From positions 86,307 through 150,306 of the forward strand of contig JASLMK010000072.1 of assembly GCA_030746555.1 (NCBI GenBank): DNA of 64,000 nucleotides, written 5' to 3'. Made by a program: the position numbers and the translations under genes. The DNA comes from Planctomycetota bacterium. GTDB lineage: Bacteria > Planctomycetota > UBA1135 > GCA-002686595. The notes under the pieces are model-generated. The model worked only from the letters and a program-made list of their open reading frames with translations, made no database searches and had not been told where the DNA came from. Shown one piece after another: positions 1 to 10,341 of this stretch. Position 1 is the first letter of the stretch. The number at the start of each line of letters is the position of its first letter.

Positions 1-1518
1 GGCGGTGACGTCTGCGGCCGTCGTGTCCGCTCCCGCCCCCTCGGTCAGGGCGAAGGGCAGCTCGAAGGCGGCGCACTTGAGCTGCTCGGAGAGGATCACG
101 AGGTTGTCGGGATCGACGGCCAGGCGCTCCCTCGGCTCGGAGAAGAGCGCCTCGGGGTGGCGAACGAGGTACTGGTCCACCGGATCCGCCTGGGCGACCT
201 GGACGACGAGGCTCGGCTTGCCGCGCCGCCCAACGCGCCCGGCCCGCTGCCAGAAGGAGGCCTGGGAGCCGGGGTAGCCCACCAGGACGGCCACGTCGAG
301 GGCCCCGATGTCGATCCCCAGCTCGAGGGCGTTGGTGCTGACGACGACCTTGACCTCCCCCGAGCGCAGGCCGGCTTCGATCTCGCGTCGCAGGAGCGGC
401 AGGTAGCCGCCGCGGTAGCCGCGCACCTCCTCGGGACGCAGCCCGAGATCTCCCGCCGCCTCCTTGAGGTAGCGCGTCAACACCTCCACCGCCGTGCGCC
501 GGCGGCAGAAGAAGATCGTCTGGTGGCGCGGACCGACCAGATGCCGCGCCAGACGCCGCGCCTCCTCGAGGGCGTTGGCTCGCAGGCCCGCCACCGGATC
601 GAGCAGGGGCGGCGAGTAGACCGTGAACAGGCGCCGCCCGCAGGGCGAAGCGTCGCGGTCGACGACCTCCACCTCGCGACCGAGCAGGCGCCTGGCGTGC
701 TCCGCGCCGTCGCGCAGGGTGGCCGAGCAGCACACGAAGCGCGGCTCGCTGCCGTAGTGCCGCGCGATGCGCACCAGGCGGCGCAGGACGTTGGCGACGC
801 TCGAGCCGAAGACGCCCGAGAGCGTGTGCACCTCGTCGATCACGATCGTCTCGAGGTCGCGGAAGAGCTCCGACCAGCGGGCGTGGTTGGGCAGGATGCC
901 CGAGTGCAGCATCCACGGATTGGTCAGGATCATGTGGCCGCGATCGCGCAGGGTGCGGCGCACGGGCACGGGCGTGTCGCCGTCGTAGGTGGCCGCGTGC
1001 CAGTCCTGACCGAGGGCGGCCACGAGCTCGGTCAGGCCGGCCGACTGGTCCTGCCCCAGCGCCTTGGTGGGGAACAACAACAGCGCACGCGCCGAGCCGC
1101 CGGACTCGAACAGGCGCTGCATCAGGGGCACCGTGTAGCACAGGGTCTTGCCCGATGCGGTCGGCGTCGCCACGAGGACGTCGCGGCCGGCCAGGGCGGC
1201 CTCGATCGCCCGCCCCTGGTGCTCGAAGAGCTCGGACAGGCCGCGCTCGGCCAACGCCGCCGCCAGGCGCGGGTCGAGGCGCTCGGGCAGCGCGACGGTG
1301 CGCGCGGGGCGCGCCGGACTCTCGCGCCAGTGCTCGAAGCCGTCGCGCAACTCCGGGTCGGCCCGCAGGGCTCGGGCGAGGTCGAGGACGCTCCCCGTCG
1401 AACGCCGCCGGCGCTCTCCCCCCGCGCTGGGCGGCGGCGCGACCTCCTCCGCCGGCCGGGGCGCGGCGGTCTCGCGCGAGAGGGGGTCGGATTCGGAGTC
1501 GGAGCGGGGGTGGTCCAC
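1..1518 (-). CDS. DEAD/DEAH-box helicase, Hrq1/YprA (MrfA)-like, 3' end cut by window edge
   Basis: The gene reads from a GTG at 1518 and is still open at base 1, giving 506 residues. An AGGAG ribosome site lies about ten bases before the GTG, and the frame begins VDHPRSDSES. After a disordered 85-residue leader come the SF2 helicase motifs: EHQ near residue 101, Walker A ATPTASGKT (117-125), DEVH (228-231), SAT (265-267) and, in the second RecA lobe, QRAGRVGRRG. DEVH plus this C-terminal arginine-finger motif fits the Hrq1/YprA/MrfA group, which in Bacillus works in mitomycin-type DNA repair. The C-terminal DUF1998 zinc region expected in that group lies outside the window. It follows the ABC-exporter genes by 70 bp on the same strand and may be read from the same transcript. 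Family assignment is firm; the repair role is inferred from relatives. Confidence 0.9.
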   Translation of the reverse strand, partial: MDHPRSDSESDPLSRETAAPRPAEEVAPPPSAGGERRRRSTGSVLDLARALRADPELRDGFEHWRESPARPARTVALPERLDPRLAAALAERGLSELFEHQGRAIEAALAGRDVLVATPTASGKTLCYTVPLMQRLFESGGSARALLLFPTKALGQDQSAGLTELVAALGQDWHAATYDGDTPVPVRRTLRDRGHMILTNPWMLHSGILPNHARWSELFRDLETIVIDEVHTLSGVFGSSVANVLRRLVRIARHYGSEPRFVCCSATLRDGAEHARRLLGREVEVVDRDASPCGRRLFTVYSPPLLDPVAGLRANALEEARRLARHLVGPRHQTIFFCRRRTAVEVLTRYLKEAAGDLGLRPEEVRGYRGGYLPLLRREIEAGLRSGEVKVVVSTNALELGIDIGALDVAVLVGYPGSQASFWQRAGRVGRRGKPSLVVQVAQADPVDQYLVRHPEALFSEPRERLAVDPDNLVILSEQLKCAAFELPFALTEGAGADTTAADVTA

Positions 1519-1588
1519 GTCGGGTTCGGCTCCTGTTAGGGTCAGGCTAGGGCCGCCCCTCCGCCGGTGCAAGCACCGTCGGCGGCCT

Positions 1589-3322
1589 TCATTCCCCCAG
1601 GAGCCGGCCCAGCCTGGCGTGCAGGTCGCCCACGGACAGGACGGCCGTGCGCCCCCCCACCAGGGCGGCGGACGCGCCTGATCGGTCGCGGCCGATCGCC
1701 ACGCGGGTGCGGGCTCCGTCGCGGTGCTCGAGGATCACCTCCACGACCCCCACGGGAGCGTCCGCCACCTCGCTGAAGCGCGCGGCGCGCAGGAACAGGA
1801 GCGGGTCGAGGACCGCGAGGAGCCCGGTGGCCTCGCGCTGCTCTCCGGCCGGACTCCAGCGCCCGCGCTCGTCGCGCACGAACGACCGCTCGATCTGCCC
1901 GCGCCGCAGGGTCAAGCCCGAGAGACCGACCTCCTCGACGGTCAACAGCTCCAGGGATCGCCAGGAGTCCGCCGAGGCGGCGAGCAACTCCCCCAACCAG
2001 GGCTCCGCCAACCCCAGGACGTCGTCGCCGAAGCGGCGGAAGGCCAGGATCGTCCCGGCCGGTCCCTCCTCGACGTCCTGCCCCAGGCGACCGCCGAGCC
2101 GTCTCCCGCCGGCCTCGATCAGGAGGGTCTGGTCGAGGGCCGCGTCGGTAGGCCGGCGAGCGAGATCGAAGCCGAGGAGCTCCGCCTGCTCCAGGCGGCT
2201 GAGGACATCCTCGACCCGCGCTGTGTCGGCGGCGAACACGGCCCCCTCGTCCACCCGCCCGCGCCAGCCGTCTGCGGCGCGCTCCAGGCGCACGACCCGC
2301 GCGCCGTCGTCCCAGACCACAGCGTCCACGGCGGAGCGATCCACCCGCAACAACCTGCGGTCGAGGAGCACGTCGAAGGGCACGACCAGGCGCAGGATCT
2401 GGTCGGTGGACAGGCGCCACACGTGGGGCCAGCCCTCGCGGCAGGCGAACCAGCGGTCCGACTTGCGGGCGGTGCGCCCGAAGTGCAGCACCTCCCGCAA
2501 GCCGGCGGCGTTGCCCAGCTCCAGGCTGAAGGTCGGCTCGGCGAGGCCGTACCGCCCCAGGTCGGGCTCGTCGTCGTCCACGAACGACTCGATGCGCATC
2601 GTCGCGGCGCCGACCGTGATGACCGAGACCTCCAAGGGATCGAGCCGCGCGGCGTGGGGCGTGAGGGCCGTCCAGTGGCCCCCGTCCATGACGGCGCTCA
2701 GGCCGAGCGGGACCGCCGCCTCGCCGTCGTCGTGCTGCACGGATCCCGAGCGCGCGAGGCTCACGATGCTGTTGGGCAGCATCTCCAACAGGCGCCGGGA
2801 GCGGTAGTCGTCGACGCTGCGCTCCAGGGTCGTGTGGATCGTGCGTAGGGTGCGCAGGATTCGACCGCCGCTGCGGACGTTCACAGAGCGCCCGTCGAGA
2901 TCGAGCGTACCCAGCTCCAGGCGGTGCTCGCGCGGACCGGCGTCGGTCTGCTCCTCGAGCACCAGGACGGCCCGAGGCGGCGAGAGCCCCAGCGCCTCGG
3001 GGTCCGCCTCCGGCGCCGCCACGACCACGGCCCGGCTGCGGGCCACGGCGTCGAGGAGCACGCGCATCACCGCTTCATCGGCCGGGTAGGCGATCGGGTC
3101 CACGATGATCCAGGACCCGCGCCCGTCACGCTCGAAGGCGACGATGCCGCGCTCGAGGTGGTCTACGCGCAGCGCGCGCACGCGCTCGACGTCGATCCCC
3201 TCGAAGAGCGCGACGTCGATCCGACCCAGGGTTCCCTCGACCTCGCGGCCGCGCTGCCACCAGACCGCGGCCGCGGCCAGGGCGGCGGCCAACAACAGCC
3301 AAAGGGTCGTCTGCCGGCCCAT
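1589..3322 (-). CDS. DUF4340 domain protein of a Gld-type ABC exporter locus
   Basis: This 577-residue protein starts at an ATG followed by a single N-terminal membrane anchor (residues about 6-21, LWLLLAAALAAAAVWW). The long outer part resembles DUF4340, with repeated beta-rich segments and conserved WxxxSTDQI-like and DRRLLRVD patches. In many bacteria DUF4340 genes sit directly after the gliding-type ABC genes. Here it begins 3 bp after the GldG-like gene, so it is very probably the last member of that operon. It is anchored in the inner membrane facing the periplasm. Its biochemical role is unknown; it is probably an accessory subunit of the transporter. Confidence 0.85.
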   Translation of the reverse strand: MGRQTTLWLLLAAALAAAAVWWQRGREVEGTLGRIDVALFEGIDVERVRALRVDHLERGIVAFERDGRGSWIIVDPIAYPADEAVMRVLLDAVARSRAVVVAAPEADPEALGLSPPRAVLVLEEQTDAGPREHRLELGTLDLDGRSVNVRSGGRILRTLRTIHTTLERSVDDYRSRRLLEMLPNSIVSLARSGSVQHDDGEAAVPLGLSAVMDGGHWTALTPHAARLDPLEVSVITVGAATMRIESFVDDDEPDLGRYGLAEPTFSLELGNAAGLREVLHFGRTARKSDRWFACREGWPHVWRLSTDQILRLVVPFDVLLDRRLLRVDRSAVDAVVWDDGARVVRLERAADGWRGRVDEGAVFAADTARVEDVLSRLEQAELLGFDLARRPTDAALDQTLLIEAGGRRLGGRLGQDVEEGPAGTILAFRRFGDDVLGLAEPWLGELLAASADSWRSLELLTVEEVGLSGLTLRRGQIERSFVRDERGRWSPAGEQREATGLLAVLDPLLFLRAARFSEVADAPVGVVEVILEHRDGARTRVAIGRDRSGASAALVGGRTAVLSVGDLHARLGRLLGE

Positions 3323-3325
3323 CGC

Positions 3326-4924
3326 TCAGCGGCGGCGCTTCCAGGCGACGCCCAACCCGAACAACAGGCAGGAGAGGGGCAGGATCACCACGGCGCACAT
3401 CGTCAAGAAGAACAGCCCGCGCCCGCTCCCCAACTCCAGGCGCCGCAGGTCGGGATCGCGCGGCGAGATGCTGACCCGGTACTCCCGGCTGGCGGCCCAG
3501 TTGAAGGCGTTGAGCAGGAAGTCGCGGTTGGTCTCGAAGAGCACGTTGGCGAACAGGTCGGGGGCGCCCAGGCCGAGGACCCGCGACTCGGGGCGCTCCT
3601 CCATCGTGCCCGCCGGCGGCGCCGGCCCGGGCAGGGGCGGCGGGAAGCGCGCGGTCATCGCCAGGCTGAAGGGACCCTCGCGCTCCGCCTCCTCGTCCCA
3701 CATCCAGCGGTGCACGCCGTCGGCATCGGGAAGGTCCGCCCAGGTGAACTCGCTGGCGGTCAAGAGGTCGAGCAGGACGCCGCCGGTGGGCTTGCGGCCG
3801 CGCTCGAGGGGGCGGGAGAAGACCAGGCGCACGCGGCGCTCGGCGCGCCGCAGGGGAGCGGTGATCGGATGGGTGGCCGCCATGCCCTCGGCCCGCACGA
3901 CGACCTCGGCGCACTCGGGGATGCCGTAGACGGGAGAGCCGCCCGCGCCCACGTAGGGTCGGCTGACGACGCCCTCGCCCACGCGCACGCCGTACCCCTC
4001 GAGCAGCTCGCCGACGCTGCCCGCGCCGGTGATCAGTCGGTGCCCCGGGACGGCGATCAGGCTCCCTCCGCGGTCCACGTACTCGCGCACGAAGTCCGTC
4101 TCGCGCGGGCTGAGAGCCTCCTCGGGCGCGACCACGGCCAGCACGGCGCAGTCGTCGGGGACCGCCCCCTGCTCGTCGCTCTCCCAACGCTTGACGGCGA
4201 AGCCGTCCTCGCGCAGGGCAGCCTCCAAGAGGCCGAGGTCGCGCGGCTCCTCCCCGTAGAGGTCGCGCTCGCCGTGTCCCCAGGAGAAGTAGGCGTAGGG
4301 CCGCTCACCCTGGGTGACCTTCAAGACGGCCTTCACGATCGTCTCTTCGCCGCGGAAGGCCAACAGGCGCGGGGGCACGTATCCCCCGGGCATGTTCGCC
4401 GGGCGACCGATGTCGATCTCCGCCACGTCCCCGAGGAAGCGCACGATCTCCTTGCGGTCGCCCCTCGAGACGACGACGACGTCGACCTCGGAGAGGCCCA
4501 GCTCGCGCATGCGCGCCTCGGTCCCGCTCGTGCCCGCGGCTCCCGCCAGGGCGTGGTGGGTCACGCGGAACAGCTCGGGGCGCTGCTCGCGCGCCAGGCG
4601 CAACAGGCCCACGAAGCGCTGCTGGGCGCGGGCGGTGATGCGGTCGAGGGGCGCGGGCAGGGGCCGTAGGAAGGTGTCGACGACGATCGGCTCGTCCCCC
4701 TCCACCGCGTCGATCACGGCGCGCGCGTTCTCGTCGAGGGTGTTCTCGCCGGTCGCCGTGAGGTCGATCCGAGCGCGCAGGCCAGGGCGTGCAGCGAGCC
4801 AGCAGAGCCCGCCGGCGACGCCCGCCGCCAGGGCAAGGTTCAGGGCCACCGTCGCGGCGATCCCCAGGCGCGTCGCGTTCCCCGTCGGGCGCGCGGGCGC
4901 GTGCTCGTCGGTGCTCAGCGCCAC
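3326..4924 (-). CDS. GldG-like ABC transporter auxiliary protein
   Basis: The protein is 532 residues long, read from a GTG at 4924 that overlaps the permease gene by ten bases. No ATG lies before the first membrane helix, which favours this start. Residues about 18-42 form one membrane helix; the bulk is a soluble domain of the GldG/ABC_transp_aux type (ARAVIDAVEGDEPIVVDTFL, then a YFSWGHGERDL patch typical of this family). A second helix lies near the C-terminus (LFFLTMCAVVILPLSCLLF) before a basic tail. In Bacteroidetes, GldA, GldF and GldG form an ABC complex linked to gliding. In other phyla the same trio is common without gliding and its substrate is unknown. Translation is probably coupled to the permease. 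Confidence 0.87.
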   Translation of the reverse strand: MALSTDEHAPARPTGNATRLGIAATVALNLALAAGVAGGLCWLAARPGLRARIDLTATGENTLDENARAVIDAVEGDEPIVVDTFLRPLPAPLDRITARAQQRFVGLLRLAREQRPELFRVTHHALAGAAGTSGTEARMRELGLSEVDVVVVSRGDRKEIVRFLGDVAEIDIGRPANMPGGYVPPRLLAFRGEETIVKAVLKVTQGERPYAYFSWGHGERDLYGEEPRDLGLLEAALREDGFAVKRWESDEQGAVPDDCAVLAVVAPEEALSPRETDFVREYVDRGGSLIAVPGHRLITGAGSVGELLEGYGVRVGEGVVSRPYVGAGGSPVYGIPECAEVVVRAEGMAATHPITAPLRRAERRVRLVFSRPLERGRKPTGGVLLDLLTASEFTWADLPDADGVHRWMWDEEAEREGPFSLAMTARFPPPLPGPAPPAGTMEERPESRVLGLGAPDLFANVLFETNRDFLLNAFNWAASREYRVSISPRDPDLRRLELGSGRGLFFLTMCAVVILPLSCLLFGLGVAWKRRR

Positions 4925-5637
4925 CGGCGCGCCTCCACCAAGCGGACGGCCACGAACAGGGCCACGGCGGTCCAGGCCACGAAGAAGACGATCGCCGAGG
5001 TGTCGACGACGCCGCGCAGGAACAGCTCGAAGTGGGCGCTGACGCTCAGGAAACCCACCAGCTCGGCGAGGCGCTCGCTCTCGGAGAGACCGGCGAGGAC
5101 GGGCAAGAAGAGCACCACGACGTTGGCCACGAAGGCCATGAAGGCGGCCAGCATGGGCGTTGAGAAGGCGGCGCTGGCTACCAGGCCGAGGGCGCAGAAC
5201 AGCGCCGAGACGAAGACGGCCCCGAGGAAGCCGCCCAAGAGCGGCGCCCAGTCGGGGGCGACTCCCAGGGAGGCGATCACGACCGCGTAGACGAGCTTGC
5301 TCGACCAGAACAGGGTCATGAAGGACAGGGCCGCCAGGAACTTGCCGCACACGACGCTGGCGTCGCTGACCGGTGCGGTCAGGAGGAACTCGAGCATCCC
5401 CGAGCGGTCCTCCTCACTGATCATGCGCATGGTCAACAGGGGCGGCACGAAGAGCAGGGCGGTCGAGGCGCCGAGGGTGTAGCGCAGGCTGGCGGTCACG
5501 TCTCCGCCCGACTGCTTCACGACCGCCATGAACAGCCAGCCCGACAGGCCGAGGGCGACACACAACAGGGACCAGGCGAGGGGGCCGAAGAACATGCCGA
5601 CCAGCTCCCTGCGGTAGATCGTGAGGGCGCCGCGCAT
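4915..5637 (-). CDS. ABC-2 type permease, GldF-like
   Basis: This 240-residue integral membrane protein starts at MRGALTIYRRELVG (5637), two bases past the stop of the ATPase gene. It has the typical ABC-2 layout of about six helices, with a cytoplasmic entry segment (YRRELVGMFFGPLAW) and the MRMISEEDRSGMLEFLLTAP stretch that marks GldF/NosY-type permeases. It would form the membrane channel powered by the ATPase encoded just upstream. Longer upstream reading in the same frame gives arginine/serine-rich shadow sequence, so the internal ATG is preferred. Confidence 0.9.
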   Translation of the reverse strand: MRGALTIYRRELVGMFFGPLAWSLLCVALGLSGWLFMAVVKQSGGDVTASLRYTLGASTALLFVPPLLTMRMISEEDRSGMLEFLLTAPVSDASVVCGKFLAALSFMTLFWSSKLVYAVVIASLGVAPDWAPLLGGFLGAVFVSALFCALGLVASAAFSTPMLAAFMAFVANVVVLFLPVLAGLSESERLAELVGFLSVSAHFELFLRGVVDTSAIVFFVAWTAVALFVAVRLVEARRWR

Positions 5638-5638
5638 C

Positions 5639-6595
5639 TCAGGAGGGCTCCGGCCCTTCGTGCTCCAGGTCGAGAGCGATGCGCGCGAAGACCTCCTCCA
5701 GCGTCGGCCGGTGCCAGGAGAGCTCGCGCAGGGGCCAACCGTGGCGGGCGGCGAGGGCGCCGATCTCCTCGCGCAGGTCCTCGTCCGCGCTGACGTCGAA
5801 CCGCCGGTGGTCGCCGCCCATCCCCCGGTCACAGACCTCGCGGACTCCGGGGAGCGCGCGCAAGAGTCGCAAGGGCTCGGCCGGGTCCTCCTCCAGGCGC
5901 GCCTCGAAGCGCACGTGGGCGTCGCCGCCGAGGTCGGTGAGCAGGCGCTCGGGCGTCCCGTCGGCCGCGATGCGCCCGCGGTGGATGATGAGGACCCGCG
6001 GGCAGACCGCCTCCACCTCGGGCAGGATGTGGGAAGAGAGCAGGACCGTGTGGCGCTCGGCGAGGCGGCGCACGATCTCGCGCACCTCGATGCGCTGGAG
6101 CGGGTCGAGGCCGCTGGTCGGCTCGTCGAGGATCAGCACCTCGGGATCGGGGAGCAGGGCCACGCCCAGTCCGACGCGCTGGCGCAGGCCGCGCGAGAGG
6201 GTCCCGACGAGCTGGCGAGCGCGGTCGGCGAGGCCCACGAGGTCGAGCACCTCCCCCACCCGCCGGCGGCGCTCGCCGCGCGCCATGCCGTGCAAGCGCC
6301 CCTGGAAGTCGAGCATCTCCGCCACCCGGTGCTCCCCGTAGAGCGGCACCGCCTCGGGCAGGTAGCCGATCCGGCGGCGCACCTCCATGGACTGGCGCAA
6401 GACGTCGTAGCCCGCGACGCTGGCGAAGCCGGAGCTGGCCGGCAGGTACCCGGCCAGGATGCGCAGGGTCGTGGTCTTGCCCGCCCCGTTGGGGCCGAGG
6501 AACCCGGTCACCTCGCCGCGGCCGATCTCGAAGGAGACGTCGTCGAGGGCGACGAGGCGCGCGAAGCGCCGGGTGAGGTGGCGGACCTGGATCAC
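5639..6595 (-). CDS. ABC transporter ATP-binding protein, GldA-like
   Basis: The 318-residue ATPase is read from a GTG at 6595 (VIQVRHLTRRF), since the family starts directly with the first beta strand. All signature motifs are visible: Walker A GPNGAGKTTT, ABC signature LSRGLRQRVG, Walker B LILDEPTSGLD and the switch SSH. The C-terminal 80 residues form the extra domain usual in drug/polysaccharide exporters of the DrrA/GldA type. It is the first gene of the set ATPase-permease-GldG-DUF4340, all closely spaced or overlapping. It hydrolyses ATP in the cytoplasm to drive the ABC-2 permease. Confidence 0.93.
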   Translation of the reverse strand: MIQVRHLTRRFARLVALDDVSFEIGRGEVTGFLGPNGAGKTTTLRILAGYLPASSGFASVAGYDVLRQSMEVRRRIGYLPEAVPLYGEHRVAEMLDFQGRLHGMARGERRRRVGEVLDLVGLADRARQLVGTLSRGLRQRVGLGVALLPDPEVLILDEPTSGLDPLQRIEVREIVRRLAERHTVLLSSHILPEVEAVCPRVLIIHRGRIAADGTPERLLTDLGGDAHVRFEARLEEDPAEPLRLLRALPGVREVCDRGMGGDHRRFDVSADEDLREEIGALAARHGWPLRELSWHRPTLEEVFARIALDLEHEGPEPS

Positions 6596-6791
6596 GGGCG
6601 GGGACTGTAGCGGCGCGCCCGGACCCGAGCAAACGCCGTGCCCGGCGCCGGGGAGCCCCCTGGCCGCGCCTCGCAACGCCGGTGCGCGGGATCGCTCGCC
6701 CGACCGAGCGGTGTCGCTCGGCCACGTCTGGAAGGCGGGTGCCGGCAGGGGTCGGGTCGGAGGGCGCGCAGTCCCCCTCTCCACGCGCGCG

Positions 6792-6813
6792 GGGCGCGAA
6801 CGCTCTCGCGCCC
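6792..6813 (-). terminator. possible hairpin terminator after dnaK
   Basis: An inverted repeat with 8-bp arms (GGGCGCGA / TCGCGCCC) and a 6-base loop lies 40 bp past the dnaK stop. No T-run follows on the minus strand, so it could be Rho-assisted or simply an RNA-stabilising hairpin. The rest of the 257-bp gap (6596-6852) shows nothing else I can name. Confidence 0.3.
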
Positions 6814-6852
6814 GCGCCCCGGCTCATCGCGCTCGGGCTTCTCGCAAGGGGA

Positions 6853-8772
6853 TCAGGCCTTGACCTCGAAGTCCGCGTCCACCGGCTCGTCGCCGCGGTC
6901 GTCGCCGCTCTCGTCGGCGCACTCGTCGCCGCAGCCGGCCGCCTCGCCGCCCGCGGCCTGCTGCTCGGCCTGGGCCTTGGCGTAGATCGCCTCGCCGAGC
7001 TTCTGCGCCTTCTGCTGGAAGTCGCGCAGGGCGGTCTCGATGGCCTCCTTGTCGTCGCCCTCGGCGGCCTTCTTCAGCTCCTCGGTGGCGACCTCGATGG
7101 CCTTCACCTCCTCTTCGCCCAGCTTCTCGCCGTGCTCTTCGAGCTGGTTCTTGGTCTCGTGCACGACCTGGTCCACCTGGTTCTTGAGGTCGACGAGCTC
7201 GCGCCGCTGCTTGTCCTCGGCCGCGTGCTCGTCGGCCTCGTTGCGCATGCGCTCGACCTCCTCGTCGCTCAGGCCCGAGGAGGCCTCGATGCGGATCTGC
7301 TGCTCGCGGCCGGTGCCCTTGTCGACGGCCTTCACCTCGAGGATGCCGTTGGCGTCGATGTCGAAGGAGACCTCGATCTGCGGCATGCCGCGCGGCGCGG
7401 CCGCGATCCCGTCGAGGTGGAAACGCCCGAGGGTGCGGTTGTCCTTGGCGAACTCCCGCTCGCCCTGGAGCACGTGGATCTCCACGCTCGGCTGGTTGTC
7501 GGAGGCGGTCGAGAAGACCTGGCTCTTGGACGTGGGGATGGTCGTGTTGCGCTCGATCAGCTGGGTGCACACGCCGCCGAGGGTCTCGATGCCCAAGGAG
7601 AGGGGGTTGACGTCGAGCAGGACCACGTCGCTCACCTCGCCGGCGAGGATCCCGCCCTGGATGGCCGCGCCGACGGCCACGACCTCGTCGGGGTTCACGC
7701 CGCGGTTGGCCTCACGGCCGAAGATCGAGGCGACGATGGCCTGCACCGCCGGGATGCGGGTCGAGCCGCCCACGAGGATGACGTCGTCGATCGCCGACGG
7801 CTCCAGGCCCGCGTCGGCCAGGGCGCGCTCGCACGGACCCCGGGTGCGGCCCACGAGGCCCTCGACGAGCTGCTCGAACTTGGCGCGGGTCACCGAGCAC
7901 TGCAGGTGCTTGGGACCGGAGGCGTCCGCGGTGATGAAGGGCAGGTTGATGTCGGTCTGGGTGGCGCTGGAGAGCTCGCACTTGGCCTTCTCGCAGGCCT
8001 CCTTGAGGCGTTGCATCGCCATCGGGTCCTCGCGCACGTCGATGCCGCTCTCGGTCTTGAACTGCTCCGCGACGTAGCGGATGAGCTCCTCGTCGAAGTC
8101 GTCCCCGCCCAGGTGCGTGTCGCCACTGGTCGAGAGCACCTCGAAGACGCCGTCGCCGATCTCGAGGATCGAGATGTCGAAGGTGCCCCCGCCGAGGTCG
8201 TAGACCGCCACGCGGCCTGTCTTGTCCTTGTCGAGGCCGTAGGCCAGGGTGGCCGCCGTGGGCTCGTTGATGATGCGCTCGACGGTCAGGCCGGCGATCG
8301 CCCCCGCGTCCTTGGTGGCCTGCCGCTGGGCGTCGTTGAAGTAGGCCGGGACCGTGATCACGGCGCGCTCGACGGTCTCGCCGAGGTAGGCCTCGGCGGC
8401 CTCCTTGAGGTGCTGCAGCACCATGGCGCTCAACTCGGGCGGCGTGTACTGCTCCCCGTCGATCTCGACCTTGACCAGCTCGTCGGGGCCGCCGACGAGA
8501 GAGTAGACGACCTCCTTCTCCTCTGAGCCGACCTCGCTGTGGCGCCGGCCCATGAAGCGCTTGATGGAGGAGACCGTGCGGATGGGGTTGGTCACCGCCT
8601 GCCGCCGGGCGGCGGAGCCGACCAGGCGCGTGTCGCCGGTGAACGCCACCACCGAGGGCGTCGTGCGCAGGCCCTCCGCGTTGGTGATGACCGTGGGCTC
8701 TCCGCCCTCCATCACCGCCACCACGGAGTTGGTGGTGCCCAGGTCGATGCCGATGATCTTCTTCTTGCTCAT
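6853..8772 (-). CDS. dnaK: chaperone DnaK (Hsp70)
   Basis: This 639-residue Hsp70 starts [16 protein letters not shown], with the usual nucleotide-binding domain (phosphate loop [28 protein letters not shown]), the linker [14 protein letters not shown] and the substrate-binding domain and lid. The tail ends VDADFEVKA after a segment with two cysteines (GCGDEC), which is unusual for DnaK. It stands alone: no grpE, dnaJ or hrcA lies beside it, and I find no CIRCE element upstream. Instead the 200-bp leader has a sigma-54 type promoter and two palindromic sites, and the next gene upstream is an NtrC-type activator. Longer in-frame N-termini exist, but the ATG at 8772 matches the family. Confidence 0.97.
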   Translation of the reverse strand: MSKKKIIGIDLGTTNSVVAVMEGGEPTVITNAEGLRTTPSVVAFTGDTRLVGSAARRQAVTNPIRTVSSIKRFMGRRHSEVGSEEKEVVYSLVGGPDELVKVEIDGEQYTPPELSAMVLQHLKEAAEAYLGETVERAVITVPAYFNDAQRQATKDAGAIAGLTVERIINEPTAATLAYGLDKDKTGRVAVYDLGGGTFDISILEIGDGVFEVLSTSGDTHLGGDDFDEELIRYVAEQFKTESGIDVREDPMAMQRLKEACEKAKCELSSATQTDINLPFITADASGPKHLQCSVTRAKFEQLVEGLVGRTRGPCERALADAGLEPSAIDDVILVGGSTRIPAVQAIVASIFGREANRGVNPDEVVAVGAAIQGGILAGEVSDVVLLDVNPLSLGIETLGGVCTQLIERNTTIPTSKSQVFSTASDNQPSVEIHVLQGEREFAKDNRTLGRFHLDGIAAAPRGMPQIEVSFDIDANGILEVKAVDKGTGREQQIRIEASSGLSDEEVERMRNEADEHAAEDKQRRELVDLKNQVDQVVHETKNQLEEHGEKLGEEEVKAIEVATEELKKAAEGDDKEAIETALRDFQQKAQKLGEAIYAKAQAEQQAAGGEAAGCGDECADESGDDRGDEPVDADFEVKA

Positions 8773-8822
8773 GGAAACTGCCTCTCGGAGTCCGGTCGGG
8801 GGGACGATGTAGGCGACAGCCA

Positions 8823-8838
8823 TCCAAACGGCGTGCCA
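8823..8838 (-). promoter_or_regulatory. candidate sigma-54 (-24/-12) promoter of dnaK
   Basis: On the minus strand the sequence TGGCACG-CCGT-TTGGA matches the sigma-54 consensus TGGCACG-N4-TTGCW. The -24 element is perfect, the spacing is exact, and there is one mismatch in the -12 element (GG for GC). It lies about 50 bp before the dnaK start. The upstream neighbour encodes a GAFTGA-bearing sigma-54 activator, which makes the match more credible. Confidence 0.6.
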
Positions 8839-8904
8839 GTCCGTCGCCTACGCCTAAACTGCTTCTATGAAGTGCTTTACGGCATGTTCGAGCCCCTGGG
8901 CGAG

Positions 8905-8921
8905 TGCCATATTGGCAGCCG
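8905..8921 (-). promoter_or_regulatory. candidate enhancer (UAS) site, proximal copy
   Basis: The top strand reads TGCCATATTGGCAGCCG, containing the perfect inverted repeat TGCCA-TAT-TGGCA. It matches the copy at 8945-8961 at 15 of 17 positions. Its centre lies about 75 bp upstream of the -24 element of the dnaK promoter, a normal distance for activator sites of sigma-54 systems. Confidence 0.5.
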
Positions 8922-8944
8922 ACTCCCGCACCTCCCGGATCCTC

Positions 8945-8961
8945 TGCCGCATTGGCAGCCG
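8945..8961 (-). promoter_or_regulatory. candidate enhancer (UAS) site, distal copy
   Basis: The top strand reads TGCCGCATTGGCAGCCG, with half-sites TGCC and GGCA around a 5-base centre. It starts exactly 40 bp from the proximal copy, close to four helical turns, so both would face the same side of the DNA. It ends 12 bp before the stop codon of the NtrC-type regulator gene. Confidence 0.5.
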
Positions 8962-8973
8962 CCCCTTTGGCCC

Positions 8974-10337
<1,364 letters not shown>

Positions 10338-10341
<4 letters not shown>

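Noticed and set aside
157..1539. Long open frame on the plus strand over the helicase gene
   Set aside because: It is Arg/His/Gly-rich with no motif, a by-product of high GC. The minus-strand frame has all helicase motifs.
8885..8900. T-loop-like GTTCGAGCCC suggesting a tRNA
   Set aside because: No acceptor, D or anticodon stems can be paired around it.
8773..8973. Possible CIRCE (HrcA) operator before dnaK
   Set aside because: Neither TTAGCACTC nor its inverted partner is present; the palindromes there have a different core (TGCC/GGCA).
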